A stretch of 64,000 bases of DNA from Penium margaritaceum (taxonomy: Eukaryota; Streptophyta; Zygnematophyceae; Desmidiales; Peniaceae), in NCBI GenBank assembly GCA_023375785.1, contig SZWC01000095.1, forward strand, positions 144,031 through 208,030, in the 5' to 3' direction. The notes under the pieces are model-generated. The model was not told the DNA's origin. It made no database searches and saw only the letters and a program-made list of their open reading frames with translations. This document shows positions 41,881 through 54,148 of this stretch, piece after piece (positions within the stretch are counted from its first letter, which is position 1; each line of letters starts with the position of its first letter). Position numbers and translations under genes: made by a program.

Positions 41881-43348
41881 ATCTCCCGATTTGCCGCAGT
41901 CAGAGTGGGTTGAGTCCACATGCCTTCATGCAAAACTGCTGCTTCTCACGGGTCACTGGCGTTGTGCAGAAATCAGCGACCTGCTTGCCGGTTGAAGTAA
42001 ACAGTAGCTTGATAGTACCCTCTCGTACCATATGCCTGATGAAATGATATGCGATGTCAATGTGCGTGGTACGTGCATGGTGCTCAGGACTCTATACGAC
42101 TGCAATTGCGCTCTAGTTATCGACGCGCATAGGAACTAGAATTTGTGCACTCCCACGCATCTCTGCCATGAGACGTTGAAGCCAAACTACTTCCTTGGCT
42201 CCAAAGCTAAGAGAGACGTACTCAGATTCTGTGCTTGAGGTGGCCACGACAACCCGCCGCTTCTTGCACGAGCTGATGGCCCCACCATTCATGAGGAACA
42301 CATGTCCAGAGATGGACTTGCGGTTATCAGGCTTTGAAGCCCAATCTGCGTCTGTATAGCCAATGATGTTATTGTTGTTGCCGTTGTAAGTGATGCCGAT
42401 GTTGATGGTTCCAGCAAGGTAGCATAAGATCCGCTTCACTGCCTTTTGGTGCTCAGGTCCATGATTGGCCATGTGCTGGATCACAGTGCTAACAGCCTAT
42501 TCGAGGTTTGGCCTGGTTGCAACCATCAGGTATATGAGGCTGGCGACGTCGCTCTGGTACTTCTGCCTCTCAGCTACATTCGCTTCTCCATTAAAGCTCA
42601 CGAGGTACTGGCGTGTCTCCAACGGCGTGCGGATGGGCTTGGCCTCTGCCATGCCGAATCGACAAAACATCCTTGATGTAGCGACTTTGTTCCACAGAGA
42701 GAGAGCGTGATTTGCGGTCACGCGTGATCTGGATTCCGAGGAAGTATGACGCCTCCCTGAGATCAGACATTTGGAAGTACTCCTACATGGCCTCCTTGAA
42801 CTCCTACTGTATAGACATGCTCTTGGAAAAGAGGAGCATATCATCCACATAAATGATGATGATGAGCGCCTCATGACCATGCTGCCAACAATAGACGGTG
42901 TAGTCACACTCATTGCGCTCAACTCCATCCATTGGAGCACCGCATCCAATTCATAGTTCCAAGCACGCGATGCTTGCTTGAGGCCATACAACGACTTCTA
43001 CAACTTGCAAACCAGGTGCTCCTGGACATCCATGACAAACCCTTGCGGCTGCTCCATGTAAATCTCCTCTTGAAAGTCACCGTTCACAAATGTCGTCTTG
43101 ACGTCCATGTGATACATCAAACTCTTGGTACAACGAGAGTCCTTGTACCATGCCAGATCCGCCTTCTCCTTTTGCGACATGTCAGACTACGCCATGAAGA
43201 GCAGTCGCGCACCTCCTTGGTTATTCTTGGTGCTGTAGACGTTGTTGTGACTGCTGCTACTGTTGCTGTGGAGATTGTTGTTTTTGCTGCTACTATTGGT
43301 GCTCCTTGTAGTCCCTATTGATTTTGAAGCACTCTTTCTTGTAGTACT
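41881..43348 (-). pseudogene. F1 body D': sister of body D with the same deletions
   Basis: RNase H at 41900-42530, RT at 42660-43110, fused in frame to protease (SQKEKADLAWYKDSRCTKSLMYHMDVKTTFVNGDFQEE) at about 43108, then a broken knuckle and glutamine tract to 43348, where an LTR starts directly with no PBS. Both junctions match body D at 25055 and 25346. D' keeps its polypurine tract, which D has lost. The DSG triad reads DSR. Integrase, capsid, leader and PBS are absent. Confidence 0.85.
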
Positions 43349-44095
43349 TGATGGAACACGAAGAGAGAGGGAGCCTTGGAGCAGCAAGCATGTGGGGACT
43401 GGAAGGGCATTACTTGTGCTGAAGAATGGTTGTTGAATCACTCAAAATGGTGGAGTACATATAGAGCTAGAGCTTGGGCAAGTCAGCCGTCTCACAAGTC
43501 ACACCACTTAGCCATTGAGGCTAAGGCTCACATAGTAGAGTCCATAATCTCACACAAGGGAGGAAATCAGCCTAGCAATCAGACTCACCACTCACACACG
43601 ACCTAGAGAGCTAGAGAATGCTCTCATAGCACACTCCTAGTTGTCAGATAACCCACAATCCCATGGAGAATTGCCATGTGTCCATGGCTAGCACACAAGG
43701 ATCTCACCTCACCTAAAAGGTAAGGAGAGGTACCTTTTTCTAAGTCAGCACACTCTGACAAGGCAACCCAAGAATCTTGGACCTTTTTGGATATTTCTCC
43801 CATCAAGTCTTGATCATGGATCTCTTGCCCTTTTCGTTTCTCAGGCTACGGCATGGAGCCATCGCCCGGACATCGGCGGTCACCCGGATATCGGCGGACA
43901 TTGACCCCAAATATTTCGAAAATTCAGATCTCCTAATCCAACTGTTGGATTGGCCTCAAACTTGGACTGTGGATATGTTGCATCCCGATCTTTCCAATGG
44001 TGAAGTCGGATTGACAATTAGAGCAGGCATCTGGTACTTTCCTAGAACTTGATCTTGTGGACCTGAAACTAAGCCGGATGGCTCCTTTCCCAACA
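43349..44095 (-). repeat. F1 LTR (composite 2, LTR 2), between D' and F
   Basis: 747 bp, TGATGGAACA...CCCAACA. It shares the unusual TGATGG start and the internal extra stretch with 25346-26092. Confidence 0.9.
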
Positions 44096-45093
44096 ATCTC
44101 CTACTTTGCTGCAGTCAGAGGGGGCTGAGTCCACATGCCTTCATACAGAACAGGTGCTTCTCACAGGTCTCTGGCTTGGTGCAGAAATCAGCGACCTGCT
44201 TCCTACTTGGAGTAAACTCCAGCTTGATAGCACCCTCCTGCACCATGTGCGTGATGAAGTGATATGCGATGTCAATGTGCTTGGTGTGTGCATGGTGCTG
44301 AGGATTATTGGCGAGTGCGATTGCGCTCTAGTTGTCGACGCGCATAGGAACTGGAACTACTGCACTCCCACTCATCTCTGCCATGAGACACTGAAGCCAA
44401 ACAGTTTCATTGGCTCCAAAGCTGAGAGAGACGCACTCAGCTTTTGTGCTCAAAGTGGCCATGACCACCTGCCGCTTGCTGCACCAGCTGATGGTACCTC
44501 TATTCATGAGAAACACATGTCCAGAGATGGACTTGCGGGTCTCAAGATTTGAAGCCCAATCTGCATTTGTGTAGCCGATGATGCTGTTGTCCTTGCCGTT
44601 GTAGGTAATGCCGACGTTGATGGTTCCAACAAGGTAGCAGAAGATCCGCTTCACTGCCTTTTGGTGCTCCGGTCCGGGATTAGCCATAAGCTGGCTCACA
44701 GCGCTCACAACGTGTGCGAGGTCTGGCGTGCTTGCCACCATCAGGCACATGAGACTGCCAACGGTGCATTGGTACTTTTGTCGCTCAGCTGCATCCACTT
44801 CTCAAGTGCCGCGTCTCAAGCGGCGTGCCGATGGGTTTGGCCTCTGCCATGCCAAACCGCTGCACGACGTCCTTGATATAGCGATTCTGCTATAGCGAGA
44901 GAGAGCGTGATTTGCGGTCACGCGTGATCTGGATGCCGAGAAAGTATGACGCCTTCCGGAGATCAGACATCAGGAAGCGCTCTTGCATGGCCTCCTTGAA
45001 CTCCTGCAGTGCAGAGATGCTATTGGAAAGGAGGAGCATGTCATGTACACAAACAATGATGATGAGGATCTCACGCTCATGCTGCCAGCGATA
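44096..45093 (-). pseudogene. RNase H and RT C-terminus of F1 body F
   Basis: Minus strand: RNase H spans about 44110-44700 (KSISGHVFLMNRGTISWC, LSFGANETVWLQCL). The RT end contains the ~20-bp deletion near 44802 shared with body E. A solo LTR interrupts RT at 45093; the target CGATA is repeated at 45832. Confidence 0.85.
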
Positions 45094-45831
45094 TGTTGGA
45101 TCTCGAGGAGAGAGGGAGCCTTGGAGCAGCGAGCATGTGTGATTAGAAGGGCATCACTTGTGCTGAAGAATGGTTATTCAATCACTCAAAATGATGGAGT
45201 ACATATAGAGCTAGAGCTTGGGCAAGTCAGCCCTCTCACAAGCCACACCACTTAGCCATGGAGGCTAAGGCTCACACACTAGAGTCCATAATCTCACACA
45301 AGGGAGGAAATCAGCCTAGCAATCAGGCTGACCACTCACACACGACCTAGAGAGCTAGAGAATGCTCTCATGGCACACTCGTAGTGGTCACATAACCCAC
45401 AAACCCATGGAGAATCGCCATATGTCCATGGCTAGTACACAAGGATCTCACCTCACCTAAAGAATAAGGAGAGGTACCTTTATCCTAGTCAGCACACTCT
45501 GACCAGGCAATCCTAAGACCAAGGACCTTTTTGGATATTTCTCCCATCAGGTCTTGACCCTGGACCTCTTGCCTTTTTCTTTTCTCAGGCTAAGGCATGG
45601 AGCCATCGCCCATGGTCACCCAGATATCGATGGTCGATGACCCCGGAAACTACGAAAATTCATATCTCCCAATCCGACCGTTGGATCGGCCTCAAACTTG
45701 GACCATAGACATTTTGCCACCTTATCTTTCCAATGATGAAGTCAGATTGACGATCGGAGCAGGCATCTAGTACTTTCCTAGAACTTGCTCCTGTGGACCT
45801 GAAACTGAGCCGGATGGCTCTTTTCCCAACA
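45094..45831 (-). repeat. F1 solo LTR inserted in body F
   Basis: A 738-bp complete LTR (TGTTGGATCTCGAG...CCCAACA) flanked by a perfect 5-bp duplication CGATA (45089-45093 and 45832-45836). RT reads on across it. Confidence 0.93.
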
Positions 45832-48126
45832 CGATACACGCTACAGTTACATTCGCTGCATTCAAACCCCATGCATTGTAATGCCGCATCCAACTTCTTG
45901 TTCCAAGCACACGACGCTTGCTTGAGGCCGTACAGCGACTTTTGCAGCTTGCAAACCAGGTACTCCTGGCCATCCATGACGAACTCCTCTGGCTACTCCA
46001 TGTAGATCTCCTCTCCAAGTCAGCATTCAAGAATGCCGTCTTGACATCCATGTGGTGAACCTCGAAGTCCTTTGCTGCTGCATAAGAGAGGAGCGTGTGC
46101 ACAGAGGCAAACTTTGCAACAGGGACAAAAGGTGATGTTGAGTCGATGCCCTCCTGCTGCGAGTAGCCCTTGGCGACGTGCCTCGCCTTGTACTTTTCCA
46201 GGTTACCATCTGCTCCTCGCTTCTTCTTGAACACCCACTTGCACTTCATCACTTTATGTCCAGTTGGCGCTTAGTCAGCTACCACGTGCTGTTGTCCAGC
46301 TACGATTGTGTCTCCTGTTGTACGGCTTGCGTCCAATGAACTGCATCCGGTGCAGCCATGGCCTCCTTGTATGACGTTGGCTCATTTGAATTTGTTGCAA
46401 CTACGACGTTCATCTGTTTTGGTTTCTGCAGCATCCAGAAATGGCCGCGCTCACCAAGCTTGTAACGCACCCTAAGAGGGTACCTGCGACCTGGTGTTGG
46501 AGAGGTAGCGTGCGGCTGGCGCGGGTTACTACTGGCAGAACTACTGCAAGTGGTAGTGCTACATCTCCCTACTCTGCTTCTGGCGATGAGGCTGCTGTAT
46601 CCACTGCATTGGACATGGGAGAGTAGAGTGATTCTCCCACTATCAGAATAGAGGAAGGATCGGGAGAGACTGGATCAGGAAGGATTTCTGCTCCCACTGT
46701 CTTGTCAGCTGCTGGTTCTGCTGCCTCTTCACAGACAATGTTGGTGCTGATAACGTTGCTCTCGTTGAAGACCACATCCCTGGAGATGATGATGTGGCCT
46801 GTATCCCTCTCGCAGAGGCGATACGCCTTACTTGCCACATCGTAGCCAATCATCAGCATCTGCGCGCTCTTCGCGTCCCACTTTTGTCGCTTCACCTTTG
46901 GCACGTGGTTGTACGCCAAGCTCCCAAACGCACGAAGATGATCCACGCTTGGCTTGTTGCCAAACCACGCCTCGTACGATGTCATCTGCTCTAGGGCCTT
47001 GGTTGGACTGCAATTCTTGATGTACACTGTAGTACTTACTACTTCCGCCCAAAAGTCGTAGGTGGGTGGAGTGGGATGCAACATGGAGCGCGCCGACTCA
47101 ACGGTGGTGCGATTGGCGCGTTCAGCTACGCGATTCTGCTACGGCGGGTATGGCACTGTGCGTTGTGCCTTCATGCCTGCTGCTCCAAGGTAGTCCTGGA
47201 AGTCCTTCTTCAAGTACTCTTAACCGCGCTTGCTATACAACGCCTTGATTTTCTTGCTAGTCTGGTTCTCCACCATGGCCTTGAACTCCTTGAACCTTTC
47301 AAAGGACTGGTCCTTGGAGGAAAGGAAGTACACAATAGTGCAACGGCTGAAATCATCAATGAAGGTGAGAAAATACCTAGAGCCTCCATGTTTGGGTCTG
47401 CATCGGGCCACATAAGTCTGTTTGGACCAGCTCCGGCACCTCTTTCACGCGCTCTCCTGCTCTAGAGAACGCCTCGCGATGCTACCTCTCCTCCAAACAT
47501 GCAATGCACAACTATTGCTCGAATTTAGAGATGGTGGGTAAGTCACGCACCATCTGCTTTGTTTGAAGTTGCTGTAAGGCACGCATGCCGAGGGGGCCGT
47601 AGCGCGCATGCTAGATTTTGCCATTGGTAGCCTGCACCACTGTTGTAAGGCTCTGCTCACACGAAATCTTGGTCGCCCCCAGCAGGCCATAAATATGGCC
47701 TTCTTTCACCGACCAGGCCAACTCCCCTCCTGTTTCCTTGTGGAGGATGTAGCCATAATCATTGTCAAAGACGACGTGCTGTCCTGTGTTGGTAAGAGGG
47801 GACACTGAGAGAAGGTTGAACGCAGCATCAAGCACATACAACACACCATGGAACACTCCTACTTCAATGCCACGCGTGGTCTCCAACCACATCTCTACAA
47901 TCCCAATCCCCTCAGCATACACCACCAGATCATCTCCCAAAGCAATCGGACGGGGGGGAATAGACAGCAGTTGCGTGAACCACTCCTTGTGTGTCAGACT
48001 CTTGGTACACCCTGAGTCCTTGTACCACGCCAGATCCGCCTTTTCCTTCTGCGACATGTCAGACTTCGCCATGAAGAGGCGGTCGCGCACCTCCTTGGAG
48101 ACGTTCATGTTGCCAAAATGGCGCAC
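45832..48126 (-). pseudogene. Pol of F1 body F (RT N-terminus, integrase, protease)
   Basis: RT N-terminal half at 45837-46330 (KWVFKKKRGADGNLEKYKAR, EVHHMDVKTAFLNADLE), integrase with linker at 46340-47600 (NCSPTKALEQMTSYEAW, GYDVASKAYRLCERDTGHII) and a good protease frame at 47611-48126 (YKDSGCTKSLTHKEWFTQLL with DSG intact, VLDAAFNLLSVSPLTNTG). Near 47220-47240 the second catalytic region reads LYSKRG rather than RSDRGG, so the integrase active site is damaged. Several stops and shifts are present. Confidence 0.85.
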
Positions 48127-49072
48127 TCCAGTTTGGTTCTACTGTTGTTGCTACTCGTGCTGCTGACGTTGCTGCGACTGGTACTGCTGTTGCTATAGAG
48201 ACTGTTGCTTTTGTTGTTGTTGCTGCTGCTCCTTCTGGTCCCTCTTGAACTTGAAGCACTCTTTGTTGTAGTGCCCCTCTTTTTGGCAATAGTAGCACTT
48301 GCCTTTTTTCTTGCCTCTCTGCTCCCCAGAGTGCTCTGCTGCTAGTTGCGTGAGCCCATGGCCATGAAAGCTGCTTCATTGCTGCTGCTGTTGCCATTGT
48401 GCTTTGCTGCATTGCGATGCAATTTCACCTACACCAGGTGCATGCAGATGAAGTCAAGATTGAGAGTTGGCTGGCATTCCAAAGTCTCTCACACCGCATC
48501 ATAGCTTGTTGGGAGTCCCCTCAGCAAGAGGAGGACAAAGCGCGTCTTTTCCACAGGGTTACCGGCCGCTTTCAGCTGCTTCGCCAACACCTTTGCCCTA
48601 TCAAAGTATGCATCCATCCCTTCGCCACCCTGTATTCTCAACGCCATCATCTTCTCCTCCAAAAGCATGAGGAATGCATGATCCTTGATCTCATACTTCT
48701 TGCACAACGTGTCCTACCCCTCCTTTGCAGTAGCCTTGTCACTCACATACTCAAGATGCAGGTTGGAGATGGTGTTGACAAGTAGCCTGTAGGCCTGCCT
48801 GTCTTTCTTCTTCCACTCCTCATATGCCGCTACTACAGTTGTAGATGAACTTGCATCTGCTGCACCTTTCTGCGGCGTCTTCCCCGCCACCACCTCTGCT
48901 GCGGTGATGCCTTTTCCCTGTGGAGGCGGAGCGCGCTCGTTTCCGCTCACCACCTCCCACAAGCCCCTCTACTCGAAAAGGAGACGGGTACGGATCTTTC
49001 AAAACGTGAACTTGGCGCGTCCTTCCAGCCTCTCCAAGGGCTGGGTCCTGTTACCATGCCTGGTGTTGCCAT
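48127..49072 (-). pseudogene. Gag of F1 body F
   Basis: ATG at 49070-49072 (MATPGMVTG), with a frameshift shortly after. The capsid is then readable (MWEVVSGNERAPPPQGKGIT, EEWKKKDRQAYRLLVNTISN, EEKMMALRIQGGEGMDAY) and ends in frame at UAG 48429-48431, the recurrent site. The zinc knuckle (CYYCQKEGHYNKEC) is near 48260-48305 and the glutamine tract at 48140-48240 includes a TAG. Confidence 0.82.
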
Positions 49073-49719
49073 TTTGAGCCTTGGTGATGCTCAGCGCTGC
49101 CCTTGAGTGGCAGCGCTACCCCTACTTCTGCTGCTGCTTTAGCCAGAAATCAGTCTGAAAGAAAATGGACTGTAGAGGCCAGCAGACTCGGAATTGTGAA
49201 AAACTGAGCAAAGCACTGGAAAATTCAGCTCAAAACCTTTCAGGTAGACCCATAAAACAAGGTCATCAATGGGAGATTTTTAGAGATATGCCCTTTTGAA
49301 AACAGGGTATGCTTCTGGTCCTATTCCAGGTCACACCAGCCAGCTTGTAAACGGCATTTCTCTGAAGCGTACTCATGGAATGCAAATCATTTTGCACCAA
49401 TGGAAAGCTTAGGAAAAATACTTTAATTCGTATGTGCTACGTTCTAAACTTAACAAAGAAACAAGAGAGATATAGTCATCACAAGGCGACGGTCTTACTC
49501 AGAGAGAAGAGTGTAGCCCTGGCCGACCTCGTTTTGAGCATAACTCTCAATCAAACTGTTAGATCTTCGTGATCTTGCGTTTGTTGGAAAGCTTGTCTCT
49601 TGAACTTGACGATCCTGTGGTTGATTGTCATATTTGGCAAAAGTTTTACCCCAACCCGTCACTCTCAAAGTGACGACCTGTGCTATCTAAAAGTGGCAGA
49701 ACTTGGCTCTGATACCAAA
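49073..49719 (-). other. Leader and PBS of body F
   Basis: Non-coding leader with the stem-loop at 49656-49676 (one outer pair lost) and the reverse PBS GGCTCTGATACCA at 49705-49717. Confidence 0.85.
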
Positions 49720-49868
49720 TGTTGGATCTGGAGGAAAGAGGGAGCCTTGGAGCAACGAGCATGTGTGATTGGAAGGGAATCACTTGTGCTGAAGAATGGT
49801 TGTTGAATCACTCAAAATGATGGAGTACATATAGAGCTAGAGCTTGGGCAAGTCAGCCCTCTCACAAA
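49720..49868 (-). repeat. F1 LTR fragment, 5' LTR of body F, truncated at inverted junction
   Basis: The first 149 bases of a minus-oriented LTR (TGTTGGATCTGGAGG to CTCACAA). It ends at an inversion point where the same sequence resumes on the opposite strand. Confidence 0.88.
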
Positions 49869-50030
49869 TCAAGTGGCGTGGCTTGTGAGAGGGCTGACTT
49901 GCCCAAGCTCTAGCTCTATATGTACTCCATCATTTTGAGTGATTCAACAACCATTCTTCAGCACAAGTGATGCCCTTCCAATCACACATGCGCGTTGCTC
50001 CAAGGCTCTCTCTTTCCTCCAGATCCAACC
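49869..50030 (+). repeat. F1 LTR fragment, forward, mirror of 49720-49868
   Basis: The 3' end of a forward LTR, forming a near-perfect inverted repeat of roughly 145 bp with the preceding fragment around a spacer of about 14 bases. It ends CCAACC and is followed at once by a PBS. Confidence 0.88.
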
Positions 50031-50677
50031 TTTGGTATCAGAGCCAAGTTCTGCCACTTTCAGATAGCACAGGCCGTCACTTTGAGAGTGACGGGTTGGG
50101 GTAAAACCTTCACCAGATTTGACAGTTAACAATATGATCTTCAAGTTCAAGAGACAAGCTTTCCAACGAGCCCAAGATCGCAAAGATCCAACAGTCGGAT
50201 TGAGAGGTATACTCAAAACGAGGTTGGCCACGGCTACACTCTTCTCTTTGAGTGAGACTGTCGCCTTGTGATGACCATAACTCTTTTGCTTCTTTGTCAA
50301 ATTTACAAAGTGGCACATGCGAATTGTATTATTTTTCTTAAGCTTTCCATTGGTACAAAAATATTTACATTCCATAGATTCCTTTGGGAGAAACGCCATT
50401 TACAAGCTGGCTGGTCTGAGTTGGAGTAGGCGCAGAAGCATACCTTGTTTTCAAGAGGGCATATCTTTCAAAATCCCCTGTTTATGACACTGTTTTATGG
50501 GTTGATCTGAAAGGTTCTGAGCTGCATTTTCCAGTGGTGGGCTCCATTTCTCCGAATTCCCAGTCTGCTGGCATCTACATTCCATTTTTTGTCAAACAGA
50601 TTTCTGGCAGAAGCAGTAGTAGAAGCAAGGGTAGAGCCGCCATCCAAGGGTAGCGCTGAGCATCACCAAGGCTCAAA
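50031..50677 (+). other. PBS and leader of forward F1 copy G1
   Basis: PBS TTTGGTATCAGAGCC at 50031-50045 and intact stem-loop at 50074-50094, then non-coding leader. Confidence 0.85.
50074..50094 (+). other. Conserved leader stem-loop (G1)
   Basis: CCGTCACT, loop TTGAG, AGTGACGG; perfect 8-bp stem, same position relative to the PBS as in other F1 copies. Confidence 0.6.
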
Positions 50678-51600
50678 ATGGCAGCAGCTGGCGTTGTAAT
50701 AGCAGCCCAGCCTTTGCAGAGGCTAGAGGGATGCGCCAACTTCATGTTTTGGAAGATCCGTACCCGCCTCCTTTTGGAGGGGAGGGGCTTGTGGGAGGTG
50801 GTGAGCGGCGACGAGCCGGCTCCAGTTCCACAGGCAAAAGGCATCACCGCAATGTAGGTGGTGGCGGGGAAGACGCCGCCAAAGGGTGCAGCTGATGCGG
50901 GTTCTTATGCAGCTGTACCAGCGGCGTATGAACAGGTTGCTTGTCAACACCATCTTGAACCTACATCTTCAGTACGTGAGTAACAAGGCTACTACAAAGG
51001 AGGGGTGGGACACATTGTGCAAGAAGTATGAGAGCAAGGATCCTGTATTCCTTGTGCTTTTGGAGGAAAAGATGATGGCGCTGAAAATGCACGGTGGTGA
51101 AGAGATGGAGGCATATCTGGACAGGGAAAAGGAGCAAGCGAAGCAGCTGAGAGCGGCTGGCAACCATGTGGAAGAGACGCGCTTAATTCTCCTCTTGCTG
51201 AGAGGACTCCCAACCAGCTACGATACGGTGCGAGAGACGCTGAAGTGCCATCCAACTCTCGACCTCGACCTCATCTACACAGACCTGGTGCAGGTGGAAT
51301 TGCGTTGCAATGTAGCAAAGCGCAATGGCGGCGGCAGCAGTGAAGCAGTTTTTCTAGCCACGAGCTCACGCAACCAGCAGTTGCAGCATCAGTCTGGGCA
51401 GCAGAAAGGAAGAAAGAAAGGTAAATGCCACTACTACCAGAAAGAGGGACACTACAAAAGGGAGTGTTTCAAGTCCAAAAGCGACTAGAAGGAGCAGCAG
51501 CAGTAGCAGTCATTGCAACAGCAGTAGCAAAAACAGTAGCAACAGCAGCAGTCATAGTAGCGTCAGCAGCAGTAGCAGCAGCAGCAAAACCAGGCTGGTG
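50678..51600 (+). pseudogene. Gag of forward F1 copy G1
   Basis: ATG at 50678 (MAAAGVVIAAQPLQRLEG). There is a TAG near 50853 and a shift/deletion near 50935. A 200-codon frame then runs from 50886 to 51488 through the capsid (EEKMMALKMHGGEEMEAYLD, ILLLLRGLPTSYDTVRETLK) and past the recurrent UAG site, which here is CAG (51291-51293). It ends in the knuckle (CHYYQKEGHYKREC, second Cys changed to Tyr) and a glutamine tract with several TAG codons (51485-51600). This copy shows that the capsid and nucleocapsid share one frame. Confidence 0.85.
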
Positions 51601-53169
51601 TGCGCCACTTTGACAACATGAATGTGGCCAAGGAGGTACGCGACCGTCTCTTCATGGCGAAGTCTCACATGTCGCAGGTGGAGAAGGCGGATCTCGCATG
51701 GTACAAGGACACAGGATGTACCAAGAGCCCCACATATCACAAGTAGTGGTTTATACATCTGTGTCCATCCCTCCTCGTCCTATCGCTATGGGTGATGATC
51801 GGGTGGTGTATGCTGAAGAGATTGGGATTGTGGAGATGTGGTTGGAGACCCCACGTGGCATTGAAGTGGGAGTCTTTCATGGCATGCTGTATGTACCTGA
51901 TGCTGCATTCAACCTCCTCTCAGTCTCCTCTCTTACAAACACAGGACTGCGCGTCGTCTTCGATGATGACTATGGTTACTTCCTCAACAAGGATACAGGA
52001 GAGGAGTTGGCCACATGGGTGAAGGAGGGCGACATGTACCGACTGCTTGGGGCGACCAAGATCCTGCGCAAGCAAAGTGTTGCAGTAGTGGTGCAGGCAA
52101 CAGATGGCGAGATCTGGCATGCACACTACGGCCACATCGGCATGCGCGCCTTGCAATAGCTTCAAGTAAAACAGATGGTACGTGACCTGCCTACCATCTC
52201 TTACTTTGAGTAGCACTTGTACATCGCGTGTTTGGAGGGGAAGCAACACCGAGAGGCGTTCTCTGGAGCAGGGGAGCGTGCGAAGGAGGTGTTGGAGCAA
52301 GTCCACACGGACTTATGCGGAACGATGCAGACCCAGAGCGTTGGAAGCTCTAAGTATTTCCTGACCTTCATTGATGATTTCAGCTGCCTACCTCTTTCCT
52401 TCCAAGGACCAGTACTTTGACAGGTTCAAGGAGTTCAAGGCCATGACTTCTGGGCTGAAACCGTGAGCACTGCGGTGTACATCAAGAACCACAGTCCAAC
52501 TAAGGCGCTAAAGAAAATGACGCCGTACGAGGTGTGGTTTGGCAAGAAACCGAGCGTGGGTCATCTCCGAGCATTTGGCAGCCTGACGCATATACACGTG
52601 TCCAGGGAGAAGCGGCAAAAATTGGAGGCAAAGAGTGCGCAGATGCTGATGATTGGCTACAACATGGCAAGCAAGGCCTATCGCCTCTACGAGAGGGATA
52701 CACGCCACGTCATCATCTCCAAGGATGTCGTCTTCAACGAGAGCAACGTCATCGGCACCAATATATCTGTGACGAGGCAGCAAAACCAGCAGCTGACGAG
52801 ACAGTGGGAGCAGAAATCCTTCTTGACCTAGTGTCTCTTGATCCTTCCGCTACTGTGACAGTGGGAGAATCACTCTACTCTCCCATGTCTAATGCAACAG
52901 ATACAACACCCTCACCGGCAGAAGCACAAGAGGGAGAGGCAGCACCACTACCAGCAGCAGTTGTACCAGCAGCATCGCGCCAGCCGCCCGCTAACGCTTC
53001 AGCACCAGGTTGCAGGTACTCTCTTAGGGTGCGTTACAAGCATGGTGAGCGCGGCCATTTGTGGATGCTGCAGAAACCAGAATAGATGAATGTCGTAGTT
53101 GCAGCAGATTCAAGTGAGCCAACGTCATACAAGTAGGCCATGGCTGCACCAGATGTAGTAGATTGGGCA
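51601..53169 (+). pseudogene. Protease, integrase and linker of G1, internally deleted
   Basis: Protease at 51601-52110 (YKDTGCTKSPTYHK: DSG reads DTG, still compatible with an aspartic protease; DAAFNLLSVSSLTNTGLR). Integrase zinc domain at 52100-52260 and first catalytic Asp (VHTDLCGTM) at 52300. About 250 bp are missing near 52445, where KEFKAMV-coding sequence is joined to DFWAETVSTAVYIKN, removing the other two catalytic residues. The linker runs to 53169, at which point the sequence inverts into copy G2. No RT remains. Confidence 0.82.
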
Positions 53170-53506
53170 CGACTCGCGCACCTCCTTGGCAACGTTCATG
53201 TTACCAAAATGACGCACGCTGGTCTGGTTCTGCTGCTGCTGCTCCTGCTGCTGATATTGCTGTGACTGCAACTACTGTTGCTTTGGAGTCTTTGTTGCTG
53301 AGCTGGTACTCCTTGAGGTCCCTTTTGAACTTGAAGCACTCTTTCTTATTGTGCCCCTCTTTGTGGCAATAGTGGCACTTGCCCTTCTTCTTGCCTCTTT
53401 ACTGGCCAGACTGCTGTTGCTCTTTGCGTGAGCCCATGGCCATGAAAGGTGCTTCACTGCTGCTGCTGCCGCCATTGCGCTTTGCTGCATTGCGCCGTAG
53501 TTCTAC
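53170..53506 (-). pseudogene. Protease start, knuckle and glutamine tract of minus-strand copy G2
   Basis: Begins at a tail-to-tail junction inside the region encoding EVRDRL. On the minus strand it carries the CCHC knuckle (CHYCHKEGHNKKEC, about 53335-53378) and the glutamine tract (53225-53300). Everything downstream in this copy (protease active site, integrase, RT) is absent. Confidence 0.8.
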
Positions 53507-54148
53507 CTAGACCAGGTGCGTGCAGATGAAGTCGAGGTCGAGAGTCGGCTGGCACTCCAACGTCTCTCACACGGTGTCATAGCTTGTTTGGAGTCCCCTC
53601 AAGAAAAGGAGGACAAAGTGCGTGTCTTCCACAGGGTTGCCGGCCGCTTTGAGCTGCTTCGCCAGCTCCTTTGCCCTGTCCAAGTACGCCTCCATCCCTT
53701 CGCCACCCTGCATTTTCAACGCCATCATCTTCTCCTCCAAAAGCATGAGGAATGCAGGATCCTTACTGTCATACTTCTTGCATAACGTGTCCCACCCCTC
53801 TTTTGCAGTAGCCTTGTCACTCACGTACTGAAGATGCGGATTGGAGATGTTGTTGACAAGCAGCCTGTAGGCCTGCCTGTCCTTCTTCCACTCCTCATAT
53901 GCTGTTGTTGCAGTTGTCGATGAACTTGCATCTGCTGCACCTTTCTACGGCGTCTTCCCCGCGACCACGTCTGCTCCAGTGATGCCTTTTGCCTGTGGAG
54001 GCGGAGCGTGGTCGTCGCCGTTTACCACCTCCTACAAGCCCCTCTCCTCTAAAAGGAGGCGGGTATGGATCTTCCAAAACGTGAAGTTGGCTCGTCCTTC
54101 CAGCCTCTCCGAGGGCTGGACTGCTCTTAGCACGCCTGCTGCTGCCAT
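53507..54148 (-). pseudogene. Gag capsid of G2
   Basis: ATG at 54146-54148. The capsid frame contains KYDSKDPAFLMLLEEKMMAL, GEGMEAYLDRAKELAKQLKA and VLLFLRGLQTSYDTV, and ends at UAG 53507-53509, the recurrent position. TAG-type interruptions are visible upstream (for example near 53948). Confidence 0.8.
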
